Assembly (NCBI GenBank): GCA_038380795.1
Contig: CM076275.1
Span: forward strand, 8,837,001 to 8,901,000
Source: Pyrocephalus nanus
Taxonomy: Eukaryota > Chordata > Aves > Passeriformes > Tyrannidae
DNA: 64,000 nt
Direction of reading: 5' to 3'
The position numbers were made by a program, and so were the translations under genes. Below, piece after piece: positions 49,859 to 63,147 of the stretch. Each line of letters opens with the position of its first letter. The stretch's first letter is position 1. Under the pieces are notes generated by a model. That model was not told the DNA's origin. It saw only the letters and a list, made by a program, of their open reading frames with translations, and ran no database searches.

Positions 49859-51977
49859 GAACCCTAATCACCTTGCAAAAGCCTCCTGTGTGTACTTGGG
49901 TGAGCCAAAAATAAATCCAATGTGTCTGGGTTCTTAGCAGTATCTCCCAGCAGATACTGCTGTTTCATGAGTTCCCTTTAAAACCAGTGCTTTGAGCTGT
50001 ATTTCTCACCACTGATTCTCTGCTGGTTTTACAGTCTGTGTGTTTAACAACTGGCCATGGAATTAGATATGTCATCAGTTCACCAAAGGCTGTTCTGCAC
50101 CTCATAAAATATCAGCCTCCTGTTTAAAGTATTTCATGCAGAATGATTTGTATGGAAGCAGTAACCTTGTGACCCTGAATGCTGAAAAAAGGCAAAGGAA
50201 GCAGAGAGCCAGTAAAATGTGTCTAAAACACCCCTGTAACTATATGCCCTTGTTGCTCAGATGCACGAGCTGCTCAAGAGAACCAGGTATCACTCAGGTG
50301 CCTAGACTAGCCCTCAGTTCCAAGATCTCTGGAGACACTTCGTATGCACAATACAAAGATTGAAAAGGATTTGTTTTTATTGCATTTTAAATACTTAGTG
50401 TGGAAAGGTCATCTCTAACCATGACAGAGCTTAGAAACTTGAGAAAAATATTTCAGACTAAGTGATTAACACATGCTGAGCCCCGTAGAGAAGATCTCAT
50501 ACCCAAGCTCTGGAAGCTGAGGAACACCTTGGTTCCCCTGCAAAAGAGAACAAGGCTGTTAACTTCTGCACTGAACTTGTCTTGTATCCCAGGGAAGGCT
50601 TTTTATCTTCTCAGTAGTTCAAAGTTACTTTAGATCCAGGAGGAGGAGTAGGAAGCAAATGAAGTGATATAAAGGATGCAGTGATATGATTCAAAGGGCA
50701 GGCTAAGAGCTCTTGCAGTAACATTTGGGATCCCATGACCTGGGCAGGACTGTCTGTGATTGTATTAGTTCAGTCTGCTCTTTGGTCCTGACCCAGCACA
50801 AGGAGAATTTCACCTGTGAGGATGGACAAGAACAGGATTATTTTAGATACTGTTATGGACTTAAATTAAACCTGACATTAATGGTCAGGTGAGAGCCTCT
50901 CTGAAAAGGTGACCACACTGGGGTGTGAGTGATGGGCAGAACAGGGATTTCTCAGCAGAGCTTGGGGCAAGTGGGGTTTTGGTCAACCTCTGCTAATTGT
51001 ATATTTTTGGCCTCAGCTCCCTTGTTCTGATGGCTGCTTGGAAAAGCTATGCCAATCCAAACTTCAGTGAGAAAGATGCTCCTACTAACCCTCATTGGTG
51101 TTTCTGAAATCTGTTTGGAAGCTCCTTGGTGCCATGGAAACATTTGTGTACTTGTAGCTGCTGCAAAGGGATGAAGGACTCCAATTTTTCTGTCACTATT
51201 TCAGTGCTGATTCAATCAGCACTCTGGGCTGTAAGACACTTAGTCCAGCCCTCAGCCTCTGAAGCTCAAGGTGGCTGAGTGTGCTCAGAGTTGGCCAAAA
51301 TACCCTTGGCCCCTGGACCCGTGCAGACATGGTTGTCCCATCTAACTTCTTTAGAAAGCATTTGTATTTGCATATATAAAAAAAAAAAAAGGTGGTTAAT
51401 GGGAGCGACAGATACTTATTGCTTCTCATTTCAAACACAGGACTAATTGTCTCCCATCCCTAGTAAGCAATTTAAAGAAATGCTGGTGTAGGAAGAATTA
51501 GATAATGAAGCTCTTTTCATCTGACACTTACATGTAATTTACTTTTAAATCAACTCCCCTGGGAGGTGGCACAAGCTGTGACAGTGCAGAGAATATTTTA
51601 ATGGGTTTGGCAAGAAGTCAAAGCAGAAAACTTTCTAGTTTAATCCCAGGATGCCAGTGGTTAATATTTCAAAGCAACAGGGGGTTAAGGTGGTGGGGAT
51701 GTTAAATGCAGTGTAGCAAACTGAGGTCACTGTGATCAAAAGGAGCTGGTGGGGACAGATTTGCACATCTTAAACACCTGCTTATTATGTTCTTTTAGTG
51801 TTGTTAATAAAAAAAATACCACTAAGGAGAAGGTATAGGAGGGGCTGGCTATTGGTTGGCTCTATCCCAGCTCTAGGAGGAGAGAAAACATATCAATACA
51901 TATGTTATTACTTTGTTATATTTCTTTTATGAACATATATTCTTACAGAATGCTGTTAGAGAGGGCAACAGTCCCTT
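49859..51977. other. Gene-free single-copy stretch
   Basis: Nothing recognised except an A13 tract at 51378-51390. Open frames are 80 codons or fewer. Confidence 0.6.
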
Positions 51978-52132
51978 ATTGCCCCATCCCTGGAAGTGTC
52001 CAAGGCCAGGTTGGACAGAGCTTGGAGCAACCTGGTCTAGTGGAAGGTGTCCCTGCCCATGGCAGGGGGATTGGAAGGAGATGATCTTTAAGGTCCCTTC
52101 CAACCCAAGCCATTCTGTGATTCTATAATTCT
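51978..52132 (+). mobile_element. CR1 LINE 3' end (sense, about 155 bp)
   Basis: 'gccccatccctggaagtgtc', 'caaggccaggttggacagag', 'cttggagcaacctggtctag', 'gtgtccctgcccatggcagg', 'gagatgatctttaaggtccc' and 'ttccaacccaagccattctg', then 'gattctataattct', follow the CR1 consensus almost without change. The good match and intact tail make it one of the youngest copies here. Confidence 0.96.
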
Positions 52133-54964
52133 AACAGGAAAGTACCATCACTTCATTTGTCTTTGCAGGTAGATTAAACATTTATCCCATGTTAAAACAC
52201 ATTTAAGCATTTTCCAGATGAACTGGAGTAATAATTGCTACTTCTCATGCTGAAGCAACAGTAATAAGTAACAATAAGCAGTAGAAGAATAATCTCATTT
52301 GTATTCAGAAGTCCAGACACATGAATGAAAGAGATGGACCTGGTCCTTAGTGCAGAATTTGAAGAGAGAATGCACATACTGCAAAGGCTCTTGTGTTGGA
52401 TGTCTTCTGTGTCCAAAGATATTTCACTAAGAAATGGTTGGTCAGTTCTAGCTTATTAATGTTTCCTGGTAGTGAAGCAAAGCAATGGGAATTAATCTCT
52501 AAAATTGTACAATGCCGTGTCCCTGTGCTACAGAGCTCCACGCAGGCTCTTAAATCAGCCTAATTTCATTCAAGTCTTACTCTGCAGCTGCTGTTAAATT
52601 GAGTCCCTGAAGAGAATATAAGTTTTGGAGGCATAAAAGGGCAGAACAGTGAATGTTTCTTTAATTGTTTTTATCCACCACTCAGAGTCACTAGAGTAGA
52701 GGAGTAATTAGGGAATTGTGGTATATTTCAGTAAAAGCACCACTTCCCTCCCTTCCTTCTCTTTTTTTTGTGGAAACCATATTTCAGAGTTTGTCACATT
52801 TATAAGCCCTAGCAAGAACCTCATATGCAATAATCCCAACCTAATCATATCTTAACTAAGCCCTTTCTGCTGAGATTTATGGTGACTGAAAGAACTCAAT
52901 AGTAAATAACCTTAATAGCAAGCACAGTGAGACATCAGGTCTGTACTCCGTGACTTTTTTAGTTAGCACCCTTTTTGCAGCTGGCCTGGGAATAATTGGT
53001 TCTTTCTTTGCTGTTCCCCAGGAGGTGAAGTTCCCACTGCACTGCAGTAAACAGAATTGCTCTGGGATCCTTAAACCACATTCCCTGCTTTTATCACAGT
53101 GGGGGGGAGTGCCAGCATCACCCTGAAAGAACAGACTGTACCGAGGATCGGAAGGGTACAACTCAGCTGGCCATTCCCCACAGGCAGAAACTTCACAGGG
53201 AACGGGAGGGAGAACAATTCTGGGAGCCTGATGGATTCACTGTACAATCACTGGGGCTCAGTGCATCATGGAGCTGATATAAACACACTTCAAGTGTGTT
53301 GTAGGAGGAAAAATGCCTCCATCATCCTGAATTCTCCAGCACATTTGACTGAAGTGATCAGGTAAAAATTTACATTGACTGAGAAAAAACTATTTTAATT
53401 TGTCCATCACAGCTTTGGACAACTATTCTTTGTCCAGCAACCTTGCTTGGAAGGGCAAGCTGCAGGGATGAGGGAATGAGTGGAGGGGTAATGCAGGGAC
53501 ATGAAGGGACTGCCAGTGACCTTTACTTTCCCAGGATGAGAAGGAATGTAGCCATAAGTAAACAGAACTTTTGGCACCGTGTAGTTCTACTTGCAGAACA
53601 TATGTTCTGCCTGCCTCGCTCCAGGCGACTTCAGCACGTGGATGGTATTTTGTCTTCCTATTTTATGCACACTCAGGCATGTCTGAGACCGACATGTAAG
53701 GTGTCATCTCACATGGGATGATGGCTGATGATCAACTGCCAGCATGTAGGTCCAACCATATGAGGGCAATGACCGTGAGGACTGGGCTGTCTCCATTTAT
53801 AGCTGTTGCCTTGACATATTCCTGAACTTACGCTACTTTCTTGTATTTCAGGGGAAGCAAGGAAAGGAAAACTACTTATTTCATTTTCTTTGCCTCCAGC
53901 AAATCTGAAAAATAACAGTTACATTCACAAGTTGAGAGACTTCTTGCATAACCACTTGATTTGGGGAAAACAGCACATGCTGGAAACAAACTAAAAAGAT
54001 TTCGGGGTTGTATTTTTTTTTCCCCAAGAATTAGTTAGCCTCAGTTTCCCTCCCTTCTGCCTCCAGCAACAAGCAGATTAGGCAGAGTTGCCATACAGAT
54101 ACCTTTTATCTCCCCATTGCTCTTTGCAGCTGTCTGTTGGACTCGTGCTGTTGAAAAACTGAACTTTTTATCTTTCAGTTGGTAAGAATTAGTGGTTTTC
54201 TGCTCTCAGACTGCACAAGAATAATTTTCTCCAGGCTACCTTAGAAAGACTGAACTTCACAGGATCAGTGTGTAGCACTGATAAATCGATTATCTGTGGT
54301 TTCCCATCTGTTAACTGCTCCTTAGTCTGGATATCCAGCTCCATGTTTGAAATTCATTGGATAGAGTTTTGTAGTGAGCAGACTTCAAATCACTGCTGCT
54401 TTGCTTCTTGAATTTGATTCAATAAATAAGGACAGTTCAAGAAATAAAGATGACTTCTGATGCTTAAGTATTTGATGCAGCAGAAAACCACTGAACATAT
54501 GCAGTGACATGAGGCTTGATTCTTCTTTGCTTGTATCAGTCCCATGCTGATGTAAAGCTCTCCATCTCTGACATAGCCCTCTGTAAATCCACTCCTTTAA
54601 GGGGTAGTTTAGTCTGGTGCTTCCCTGAGGAACACTCTCCAGGTGTTGCTTGCAGGGAAAATAGATGGCAACAGCATCACAGACATGAGCAGAGAGTGAG
54701 AGCAGAACAAGTCAGGATGGATATCCTTCACTGAGACCTGCTGTCCCTCCAGGGTCAGTGACAGCTCAGGTACCCCCAGGGTAACCCAAACAGCTGGGAT
54801 GTATCAGATGGGGTAATGCCCCAGGAGCTCTCTGAGAAACTTGTTTGAACTGAAAAAAACCCTGTTTTCTAAACCTGTAGGTTTTACTCTGAAACACTGC
54901 TGCCTGTTTCAGAGATGGTTCTGTTGCTGCTTGTCCTTCCTTTGTGGCTTTTCATTCAGGTTTT
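52133..54964. other. Gene-free single-copy stretch
   Basis: No gene or transposon recognised. A short palindrome lies at 53282-53300 and a T9-C4 tract near 54013-54025. The 92-codon (53443-53721) and 88-codon (53099-53365) plus frames are featureless. Confidence 0.6.
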
Positions 54965-55110
54965 CTGATCTGATGCAAAGTCGATGGCAATTTTCCTGTT
55001 GACTCTGATGGGGCTTTATATCAGCACTTAATTGATTTACAAGCTCTTTTCCTAAAGCAGCTACAAGTACACATTATTAGATACACCTGATAATTTAATC
55101 ATGCCCTCAG
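54965..55110. promoter_or_regulatory. Possible conserved non-coding element
   Basis: Repeat-free block with CACTTAATTGATTTAC, GGGGCTTTATAT and TGATAATTTAATCATG words, i.e. several TAAT-type cores within 130 bp. Given by texture only; no conservation data were available. Confidence 0.2.
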
Positions 55111-58100
55111 ATCACCACATCTAGATGCCTCAAAATACAAGGGACATCGTGCAGGAAATGTAAGGTTTTATCTGTTTCAGTCTCCTCTGGCCTGGGAGAG
55201 GCCATTTCCATCTGTGGAGCAGCTGAACATTGATGTGTGTGGTTTCACCAGTTCTGTTCTGCTTTTAGCTGCTAAATGCAGCAATCCTGGTTGTATTAGT
55301 CCTGGGACATGTAGATTAACACAATGAGAGGGTGAAACATGTACTGGCCTCACTATTTATCTGTCTGGACACTAAAGGTAAATGAATGCAGATTTCTTTC
55401 TCATGATTTCTCCTTTACCATGTTATATAGTTACAGATCACAAAACAAAAACGTTTTTTGTGTTTGTGTATCAGCACCTCCTTTCACTTCTCCATCTGAA
55501 AGCATTAAATCAGCACCATAGTTTTCTGGAACTATATTTTACATTTTTACCGTCTTTCCTCCCAAAATCAATACACCCTTGAAGCAAAGTCTTATTTACA
55601 GGTGATAAGCAGGAAGGAACTGCAAAGCTGTTGCATTCAGTGATGCTCAGGAGTTTTGATGAGGTGGTACATTTTTTTGAGACAGAGGCAGTTAAATCCT
55701 GAAAAGCCCTGGGGTGATTTCTTGAATTTGAGATTCAAGACCTTGTAGTGGAACCAAGAGTTTTTATTGAATATTTTAACTTAATAGGTATTTATATGCA
55801 GAAAGAATGCTGTCCATGTCCTCACTGAATAATTGAATAAATCTTTGTTGTACCATTAGGTTGCACTGGTGGACAGCACACACCACCTTCTGTGTTTAAA
55901 ATCTTTTTCATGGTGGTTAATCCTTCAGTCTTTGATTTGGTGAGTAACTGCCATTTTAAAAATCCTCACTGAAGAGGGAAAAGAGAAGCGGCCAAGGGGT
56001 AGGAAAAATAATAAAGTGTCAGGATAGTGTGAGAAATGCCCTGGGGAGGTGGCAAACATTTCTGCAATTAGTGGTGTGAAAATGGTAGATTTGTTAGTGG
56101 TCTCCATGCATTATTAATAGCAGCAGAAGCAAGAGCCTGCCCAGTGTTCTCTCTCCTGGTAGGGATAGTTTTCTTATTTTTGCCTTGTTTTGCTTCCCAG
56201 CTGGTCACTTTATCTGACACACTGGCTTCATTTCAAGCCTGGCTGGGAAAGTTGTCCTGGGCACTCACTTTGAGCATCAGCAATTTCCTTTCCTCCCCAG
56301 CCAACTGCTTGGCAGCCACGTCTGAGAGGAGATGGCCCCTGCCCCAGCCCAGATAAGATAATCCCCTGCCTGCCTGGCAGAGCTGAGGCTTCGTGATGGC
56401 TTCAGGTGCTGTGAGAGATGGTTGTCCCACACCTTTTCTGTCTTTTCTATATATTGCCTTAATCCTTCACAAGCTTGCCCTCAGCACACTCATGCAGAGA
56501 CAGGAGGCTCTGAGTGAGCAATAATCTTCCCTCCTGCTCTTGTAGCCTGTTTGGTCTGTCCACATTATCTCCCTGCTGCAAACAGGGACATCAATATATA
56601 CTTACCTCCTCCTAGAAACAGGGCTGACTATATATACCTGCCTCCATCACCCCTTTCCCTGTGATTCAGAGATGCACCTGCTCTGAATACATTCTCAGCT
56701 CTCCTTTTCTCATACCAGTCAAGCACCAGCCTCTCTGCACTCAGTGGAACCCCCTGGTCTTCCCCACCACAAATCACTGTATTCAGTTTTCAGTCCTCAA
56801 CACGAGGGATCCAATCCTGTACCTGCTGTACTCCACGTTGCACCTTTCCCCTCAATCTGGAGTGCTTTGAAGCACAGCTAATGAGAATTTAATAATGGCA
56901 CCATCTGGGCACTAAGCTGCATCTTCTCACACGATTTGTCCCACCAGCAGTGCTGTTATGAGAAGGTGGTACATGCACAGATACGCCATAACACACAATA
57001 GGTTTACTGCTGTAACTTGTTGTGCTGGTACAAAGAACATCCAAGGTGGGAGCTGCCTGCTCTCACACCAGTTTTGTACTGGTACACCAGTAAATAAGGT
57101 AAACAAAGCACAGACACCTTAAGCTATAGGGCAGCTGGTTAGGAAAGGTCTCATTGAATTTCCAGAAGACAAAGAGCTGTCTCTGGGCTACATTTCACTT
57201 AATAAGGTCTCTCTCTAATGAGCATCTGTAGAGAAAATGGTGTAAGCCCAGTCCTTCCTCTGTAAAATAGCACCTGGTGCTATGTGAGAGTCTGTCTCAG
57301 CCCCCCACTTCAGTTCCCTTATAAAGCTTTGCTGGGTGGGTCCCCAATTCTCAGTGGATGAATTGGCAGGGAGAAAAATGATGAGAAATGAGAAAAATTC
57401 AGGTTTACCAAAAGATGGGGCTAGAGACCTCCTTCCCCAAAAGAGATGCTGCCCAGCTGGCAACTGGGTACCTGCCTGAGCCCTCCAGCGCCTCTGGGGC
57501 CCTGAGTACCTACAGACAGTGCTAGAAAGCTTCACATTTTCAAGCTGCCAGGCTGCAAGAGCTGTTCTGCTAAAAGACAAGTGTGGGCAACTCTAAAGCC
57601 ATTGTGTTTATAGTTCAGCAAGACAGGACTAGACATTTTGGGCCTCCTGGATATGTCTTTAAATTCTGATTTATTCAAAGGGGAGGGGAAGCATCCTTTG
57701 AGCATGTTTATTCAGTAAAAGCACAAAACAAAAACTAATTAGGTCAGTTCAGCTTGAAGAGGAACTGTAATTTTCTAGCAGCTCAATCTTTAAAACTAGT
57801 TTATTATGTCTATGATATATATTATAATATGTATATCTATATTATCTATAAAACACTATTAGAATCACCCTGTACAATTAGACCTATATTTCTCATGAGA
57901 AATGTTCTTTTGATTAGTGCCACAGATACTCAAAGGCAGGTATCTCCTGTGAGGTCGTTCAGAGCTCTTGACTGAAGATGCTTTGAGATGTGTGTGAGAA
58001 CAGGCCACTGGCTCCATGTCTTGCATTCACAAGGACCCTTGCATACCATTGATTTTTTTTTTCTTTTCTTCAGAGAGAAATAAATGTTACTTGTCACAGT

Positions 58101-60654
58101 CCAACTCCTCCATCTTCAAAGCACCTTGGCAGTCTTGAAAATCTGGCCAGATTTGTGCTGTAGTTGGGTAGATTTGCCTTCTCCCTGTGTAACATGATTT
58201 ATCTGGCCAAAGCAGAGATGGATTGACAAAACTGCTGTGTGGAAGAGGGAAGTGTTCTTTATCACTGCTTTTGAGATATAGATTTTACAAGTTGACAAGA
58301 GGGCTTAATCTCTGAATAAGCAAAGTTAAGTTCCAAACAAGTGCAGTTCATCTTAGTTCATGGGCTTGTAGTGAAATGCTCTACAGGCAGGATGGATTAT
58401 AACACACTAGTAAAGCCAGCAGCTGAATTTTCAAGGCTGTCTGGCTCTCATATTTGCTCTAATACATTGCTAAGTTGTTGGCTTTTGTGCAGCCCTTAAA
58501 GGCAAGTGCTCACATAAGCCCTTGCAAGATCAGGGCTGGTGTCAGGCCTCCAGCTTCTGCTGTGGTGGGAACAGGGTGCCTACTACTTAAGCTCCTTTCA
58601 AAATCCTATCAGCTTCTGTATTATCCATTAACCTGCTGACACAAAACTGATAGCAAGATCTGTTTGCACTGAACTGTTTCTCTCATGATGTACATGTTTG
58701 CATTCAAAACCTTTGAGTCATTCATAATATGGCTCCTGTGTTTTTCTGCTGGGTGCAAATATCATCCCTGAACTGTCACGGGCAAAGATGGAAAGAAAAG
58801 TTGGTGTCAGCCTTAATTCTGTGTTTCCTGGAGGCTTAAATTTGTTCAAGATAGACCTTTCATACCACTGGGATGACTTTTGGATTTCAGCCTCCAGGGA
58901 GAAGAGATCAGCATGATTTTTACAACAAGTAATTTATTTGATCGAGTGCTGTCGGTGTTCATAGACACAGAACTTGAAATATTCTGCTGTTTGCAAAGTT
59001 CACATACTTCTTTGTGTGCTGTTTCTAAGCAAATCTATTGGAGCTCATCTTCCTAAAAATAAACCAACAGATGCAGCCCAATATGTCTGAGATCCTCTAA
59101 AATATACACTGAGCACACAGCATCTGAGACACATTACTATGAAGAACTGGAAAAACATGCCTTAAAAGTGTTTGTGGATATCTGAGCATATAAAATCTGG
59201 TAGTCTGTGAACCTTCACACTGAAGAGTTGATTCAAGATGAGCCTTTCTGCTGATGTGATGGGATTGAATCTTAAGTGTCTGCATGAGCAATAGATGCCC
59301 TGTTTGCACAAGTGTTCAGTGAATGCAATTATTTTGGGAGGATATTCACACTTCCTTCTAGTTTTTATTTGATAGACTTAGACATGTGAACTGGCTGATA
59401 AGTGAGGAAGAGAACTTTTACCTGCTATTAAATATCAGGAAGAAATGACCATGTTAAATGCTTTGCTGACTGCCTCCAGATCTGGTATTTCATGAGAGCT
59501 GGGCACTACCCAGGCAAACCAGCTGACAAAGCATGTGGAAAGTTGGTGATGCCAACTCCTTCAGAAAGGGCAATGGCTAAGAATTGAACTCCAAAGCAGT
59601 GTGATCAGTAAAAGGGACAGTTCAGGGATGGGTATCAGGTATTCTGTATTCAGCCCAGGCAGTCGTGGCCCAGGGTAACTGAGGAAGCAGTGTGGTCACA
59701 GATAGGAGGACATTCCTGCTTGGGCTAAAATGTGAAGTGCCCCCACACTGAGTCTGGAAAGAGCTCAAGAAAATGAATCTGACCTTCTGGGCCACATAAT
59801 AAACACATGAGGAAAATATATTAAAAAAACCCCAAACCACTTTAACAAAGTGTGTTGGTAGCATCAGCACTGTATCTAGTGAAAATGTAATAAGCTACAA
59901 GATTAAATGTGTATCATCTTTCCACCATGAGGCAGGCTGAGATTGCTTCCAAGGTACAGCAGAGAGATTTGCACAAACACATGGGTAAAAGCAGCGTTGT
60001 CTGGGCTTCAAGCTCAATTTCTGCTATTCAACTACAAAAAATTATCTAAATCCTATCTTGCATTGACAGGCACCAGGGCAAGGTCAGTTAATCACAGCGG
60101 AGTGGTGGAGGAAGGGAAGGGTTACTCTGCTATACATGGTTCAGAAACGAGCAGATTTTCCAGGGTTTCAGCTGATTGTTGCTTTTCCTATCTCACAGTG
60201 TTAAAATCAGCTCCATGTGGGAGGTGAACAGGGAGAGATGAAGCCCCTGCTTGGCTGTACACGAGGCAGGGAGCCATCGTGAGGTTCTGTAAGGATTTAC
60301 TCTGCTTACAAGGAGGGGAAGAGTTACTGTGACTAATTGTAGAGTGTTAGAACTGCAGTTTAGACCTGAACCATGTTAAAGAAGCAAAATTTTTTCTGGG
60401 ATGAGGACAGCGATCAACCAGTTTCGGCAGAGAATTTCTAAAAGGAAAAGGAAAGGTCAGGGATAAAAAAAAAAAAGATTAAGAGATCTGTAAGAGGGAA
60501 AAGCATGGGGAGGGGGGGATGAGGGGGAGAACACAGATGGATAATGGAAACGTGTATTTGCCTTAAATTTTCATTATTGAATCTGATAATCATACAGTTA
60601 GGCTGAAAAGACTCAGAAATTATTACATAATCCATCCTTCTGTCTCAAAGCAGG
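55111..60654. other. Gene-free single-copy stretch
   Basis: The longest stretch without a recognised transposon. It includes an AT-rich TATA-type tract at 57807-57850, a T10-plus tract near 58052-58062, an A7-CCCC string at 59823-59833 and an A12 run at 60465-60476. Open frames are 121 codons or fewer (57215-57580, minus) and show no domains. Confidence 0.55.
57807..57850. repeat. AT-rich degenerate TATA tract
   Basis: Alternating TAT/ATA words with occasional C and G. It is low-complexity and not a clean microsatellite. Confidence 0.7.
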
Positions 60655-61196
60655 ATTAGTTATACCTCTGCCACTCCTGGCAGATTTCTGTCAGCCTGTT
60701 GCTGAAGGTCATTCAGCAATGAATTCTTCACAGTCTCTGCAGGAAGTCTTCTCTGCAGCTTTACTACCTATTGAAAGCTTTTCCTAAAGCCTAACCCAAA
60801 ACATCCTGCAGTAATTTGAGCTAATTCTTGTCCTAGCCAGCACAAACACAAATAGACTGTTCTTTTGTCATTGCAGCTCTCTTCAGTATTTGAAGCCTGT
60901 AATATTCTCTCAATTTTTTCTTTATGCACATTAATCTTTTGTTCAAGACTGGATTTTTTTCCTAGCCTTTAGGCTGTATTTGTTTGCTTCTGCACTCTCT
61001 CCACTTGATCCATGTCTTTTATCTAAAGTCTGGCATCCAAAACTGTGTGAGCACAGATGACTCCAGCTACAGCTTTTCCAGGAGAGAACAGAAGTAGTTC
61101 AAGGCTCTCACTGACTCTTTGTGTCTTTGGATGAGGTTGGTTTTTCTTATCATGGTGCAACATTATTGCTTTGTTGTGATCTGTCTGTCTTGTCAT
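60655..61196 (-). mobile_element. Older CR1 LINE fragment (antisense)
   Basis: Decayed but ordered CR1 blocks on the minus strand: 'cttcacagtctctgcaggaa', 'gcttttcctaaagcctaacc', 'cctgcagtaatttgagctaa', 'ttcttgtcctagcc', 'cttcagtatttgaagcctgt', 'ctctccacttgatccatgtc' and 'gtctggcatccaaaactgtg'. Further decayed similarity reaches about 61196, where a much better preserved CR1 begins. Sense orientation corresponds to the end of the reverse-transcriptase frame and the 3' UTR. Confidence 0.8.
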
Positions 61197-61703
61197 GAGG
61201 GGCCCAAAAGTGAACACAGGACTTGAGGTGCAGCCTCACCAGTGCTGAGCACAGTGAGACAATCACTGCCCTAGTCCTGCTGGCCACACTCTTTCTGATA
61301 CAAGCCATGGCCTTCTTGTCCACCTTGACCACTCACTGGCTCATGCTCACTCATTGTTCACCAAAACTCCCAGGTCCTTTTCCCAGCAGCTTTCCAGCCT
61401 CATGTGCTGCATGGGGTTGTTGTGAGCCAAGTGCAGGGCTCAGCACTTCACTTTATTGAACCTCACAGCATTGGCCTCAACCCATTGATCCAGCCTGTCC
61501 AGATCCCTCTGCAGAGCCTCTCTACCGTCCAGCAGATCAACGCTCCAACCCAACCTGGTGTAGTCTGAGAACTGACTGAAGGTGCACTTGATATCCTTGT
61601 CCAGATCATTGATAAAGACGCTCAACAGAACTGGCCTCAGTACCGAGCCCTGGGGATCACCACTGGTGACCCACCAGCAGCTGGATTTAACTCCATTCCT
61701 CAC
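61197..61703 (-). mobile_element. CR1 LINE fragment with reverse-transcriptase remnant
   Basis: Antisense CR1 of the subtype with 'gggcccaaaagtgaacacag', 'gcagcctcaccagtgctgag', 'ctagtcctgctggccacact', 'catggggttgttgtgagcca' and 'gatccagcctgtccagatcc'. On the minus strand an 87-codon open frame (61703 to 61440) is the distal palm/thumb part of the CR1 reverse transcriptase. It keeps GDPQGSVL (residues 15-22) and FINDLD (30-35), and ends in the FNKVKC motif. The catalytic FADDT-type motif reads FSDYT (residues 45-49), so one of the two catalytic aspartates is lost. Codons upstream and downstream are missing or out of frame; it is a dead, internally truncated copy with no 3' tail next to it. 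Confidence 0.93.
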
Positions 61704-62952
61704 AGGAACAGGAGGGTGGAGACAATAACAGCAGACAGCTTAGTCAAGCTGAGTGGCTATGGAGAGCAGCATTCCCCATTACTTCTGAAAGACTCCTAAT
61801 AATTAATTTCTGTGTCGAGTCCCTTTCAAATTACCCAAGTCACTAAAAGACTGCTTAGTCAAGCCATGGGTAAAGCTTTACGAGGCATCACTGAATGCGA
61901 AGAGCTGTACAACATGGAGGTGGCAAATGGGCAAGGGTGGACTTGGGCCTATCAGCTGCCTCAAAAAAAACCCAACAGAACACCACCAAACATTTTCTAC
62001 TGCACTGTTAGCAATTTATTCTGTGAATAGGGGAAACAGGGGGAATTGATGTCTGTGATGCTGAGTCACAGAGCTGAGGGATGCTCTGTCTGTGCACACA
62101 TGCAGGTAGGCAGTCAGTGAGACTTCCCAGGCTCTCCCATCCAGCTTCCAGGAGCAGCCCTGGGTGGGCTGATATCCCCAGACCTTTTGCCATCTGAAAT
62201 GAAAGGAGCAGTAATTGGACAGGACAGAATTCACACTGCTGTTGATGTCTGCTGAAAGCTGTCTTAAAAACAAATACCACAACTCCTAGAAAACAAAGCA
62301 AAGGTAAAATGCCCAAAGCAGCTCTCTCCACAAAGCAAACAGACAGGATTAAATGCCTCTTGCTTGGACTGATGAGCAGAATGGGAGAATAATGGAAAGA
62401 AAGTATTAAGGGTTAAGAAAGAAAGAGGGAAAGAAGTCTTTTATGTAGGTATTAAAGATTTAACCCAGTAAATCTCCCTCTTTCTCTTATTTCTGGGATA
62501 AAAATAAGACCACTTGGAGAGCTTAGGGGCTAGATTTGAGAAGACAGCTGTGAGTGTAAGGATGCTCAGACACAACTGGGGACTGTAGAAATCCCTAAGC
62601 TGCTTTTTCTTAGGAGAAATAAAAAAAAAAATTTACCACTTAAGAAGGCTTATGATGTATCTGCATTTTTAGCTGACTACAGTTTTTAAAAATGGCCTTA
62701 CAGTAGGCTTTGTTTACTTAAATTCAGCCAAATCTTTCACTGGCAGGAGCAACAATTGAGGCATTTGGCCTCTATTTGTCATGCAGCTCTTTCTGTGGTC
62801 AGTACCTGGGGAAAGTAGTCTTTTCTAGGCTAAAATTTGTGTCCAAGGGTGAATAATCCTCTGCAAGTCCTTGCCGCATTACTGCTATAGGGAATCTGTC
62901 TCACTAACTCAGAGGAAAGAGACACCAGCTTTCACACAAGTAAAAAATTCAA
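61704..62952. other. Gene-free single-copy stretch
   Basis: No gene or transposon recognised; an A8-CCC string lies at 61963-61973. The two overlapping minus frames at 62008-62331 and 62016-62282 are featureless. Confidence 0.6.
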
Positions 62953-63147
62953 TTGTGAGGGTGGTGAGGCCTTGGCACAGGTTGCCCAGAGAAGCTGTGG
63001 CTGCCCCAACCCTGGAAGTGTTCAAGGCCAGGTTGGATGGGGCTTGGAGCAGCCTGGTCTAGTGGAAGGTGTCCCAGCCCATGGCAGAGGGGTTTGAACC
63101 AGATGATCTTTAAGGTCTCTTCCAACCAAATCCAGTCTGTGAGTCTT
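62953..63147 (+). mobile_element. CR1 LINE 3' end (sense, about 195 bp)
   Basis: 'gtgagggtggtgaggccttg', 'gcacaggttgcccagagaag', 'ctgtggctgccccaaccctg', 'gaagtgttcaaggccaggtt', 'ggatggggcttggagcagcc', 'tggtctagtggaaggtgtcc', 'agatgatctttaaggtctct' and 'tccaaccaaatccag' follow avian CR1 in order. It is 5'-truncated. The short plus frame 62871-63062 runs into it and is not a gene. Confidence 0.96.

Noticed and set aside
58050..58085. T-rich tract ending in TTCTTCAG, resembling a splice acceptor
   Set aside because: The sequence after it has stops in the frames I read and no recognisable exon, and polypyrimidine tracts are common in this DNA.
58560..58612. 'gtgcctactacttaagctcc' followed by 'tttcaaaatc', possible old repeat word
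   Set aside because: Weak, isolated similarity without neighbouring blocks.
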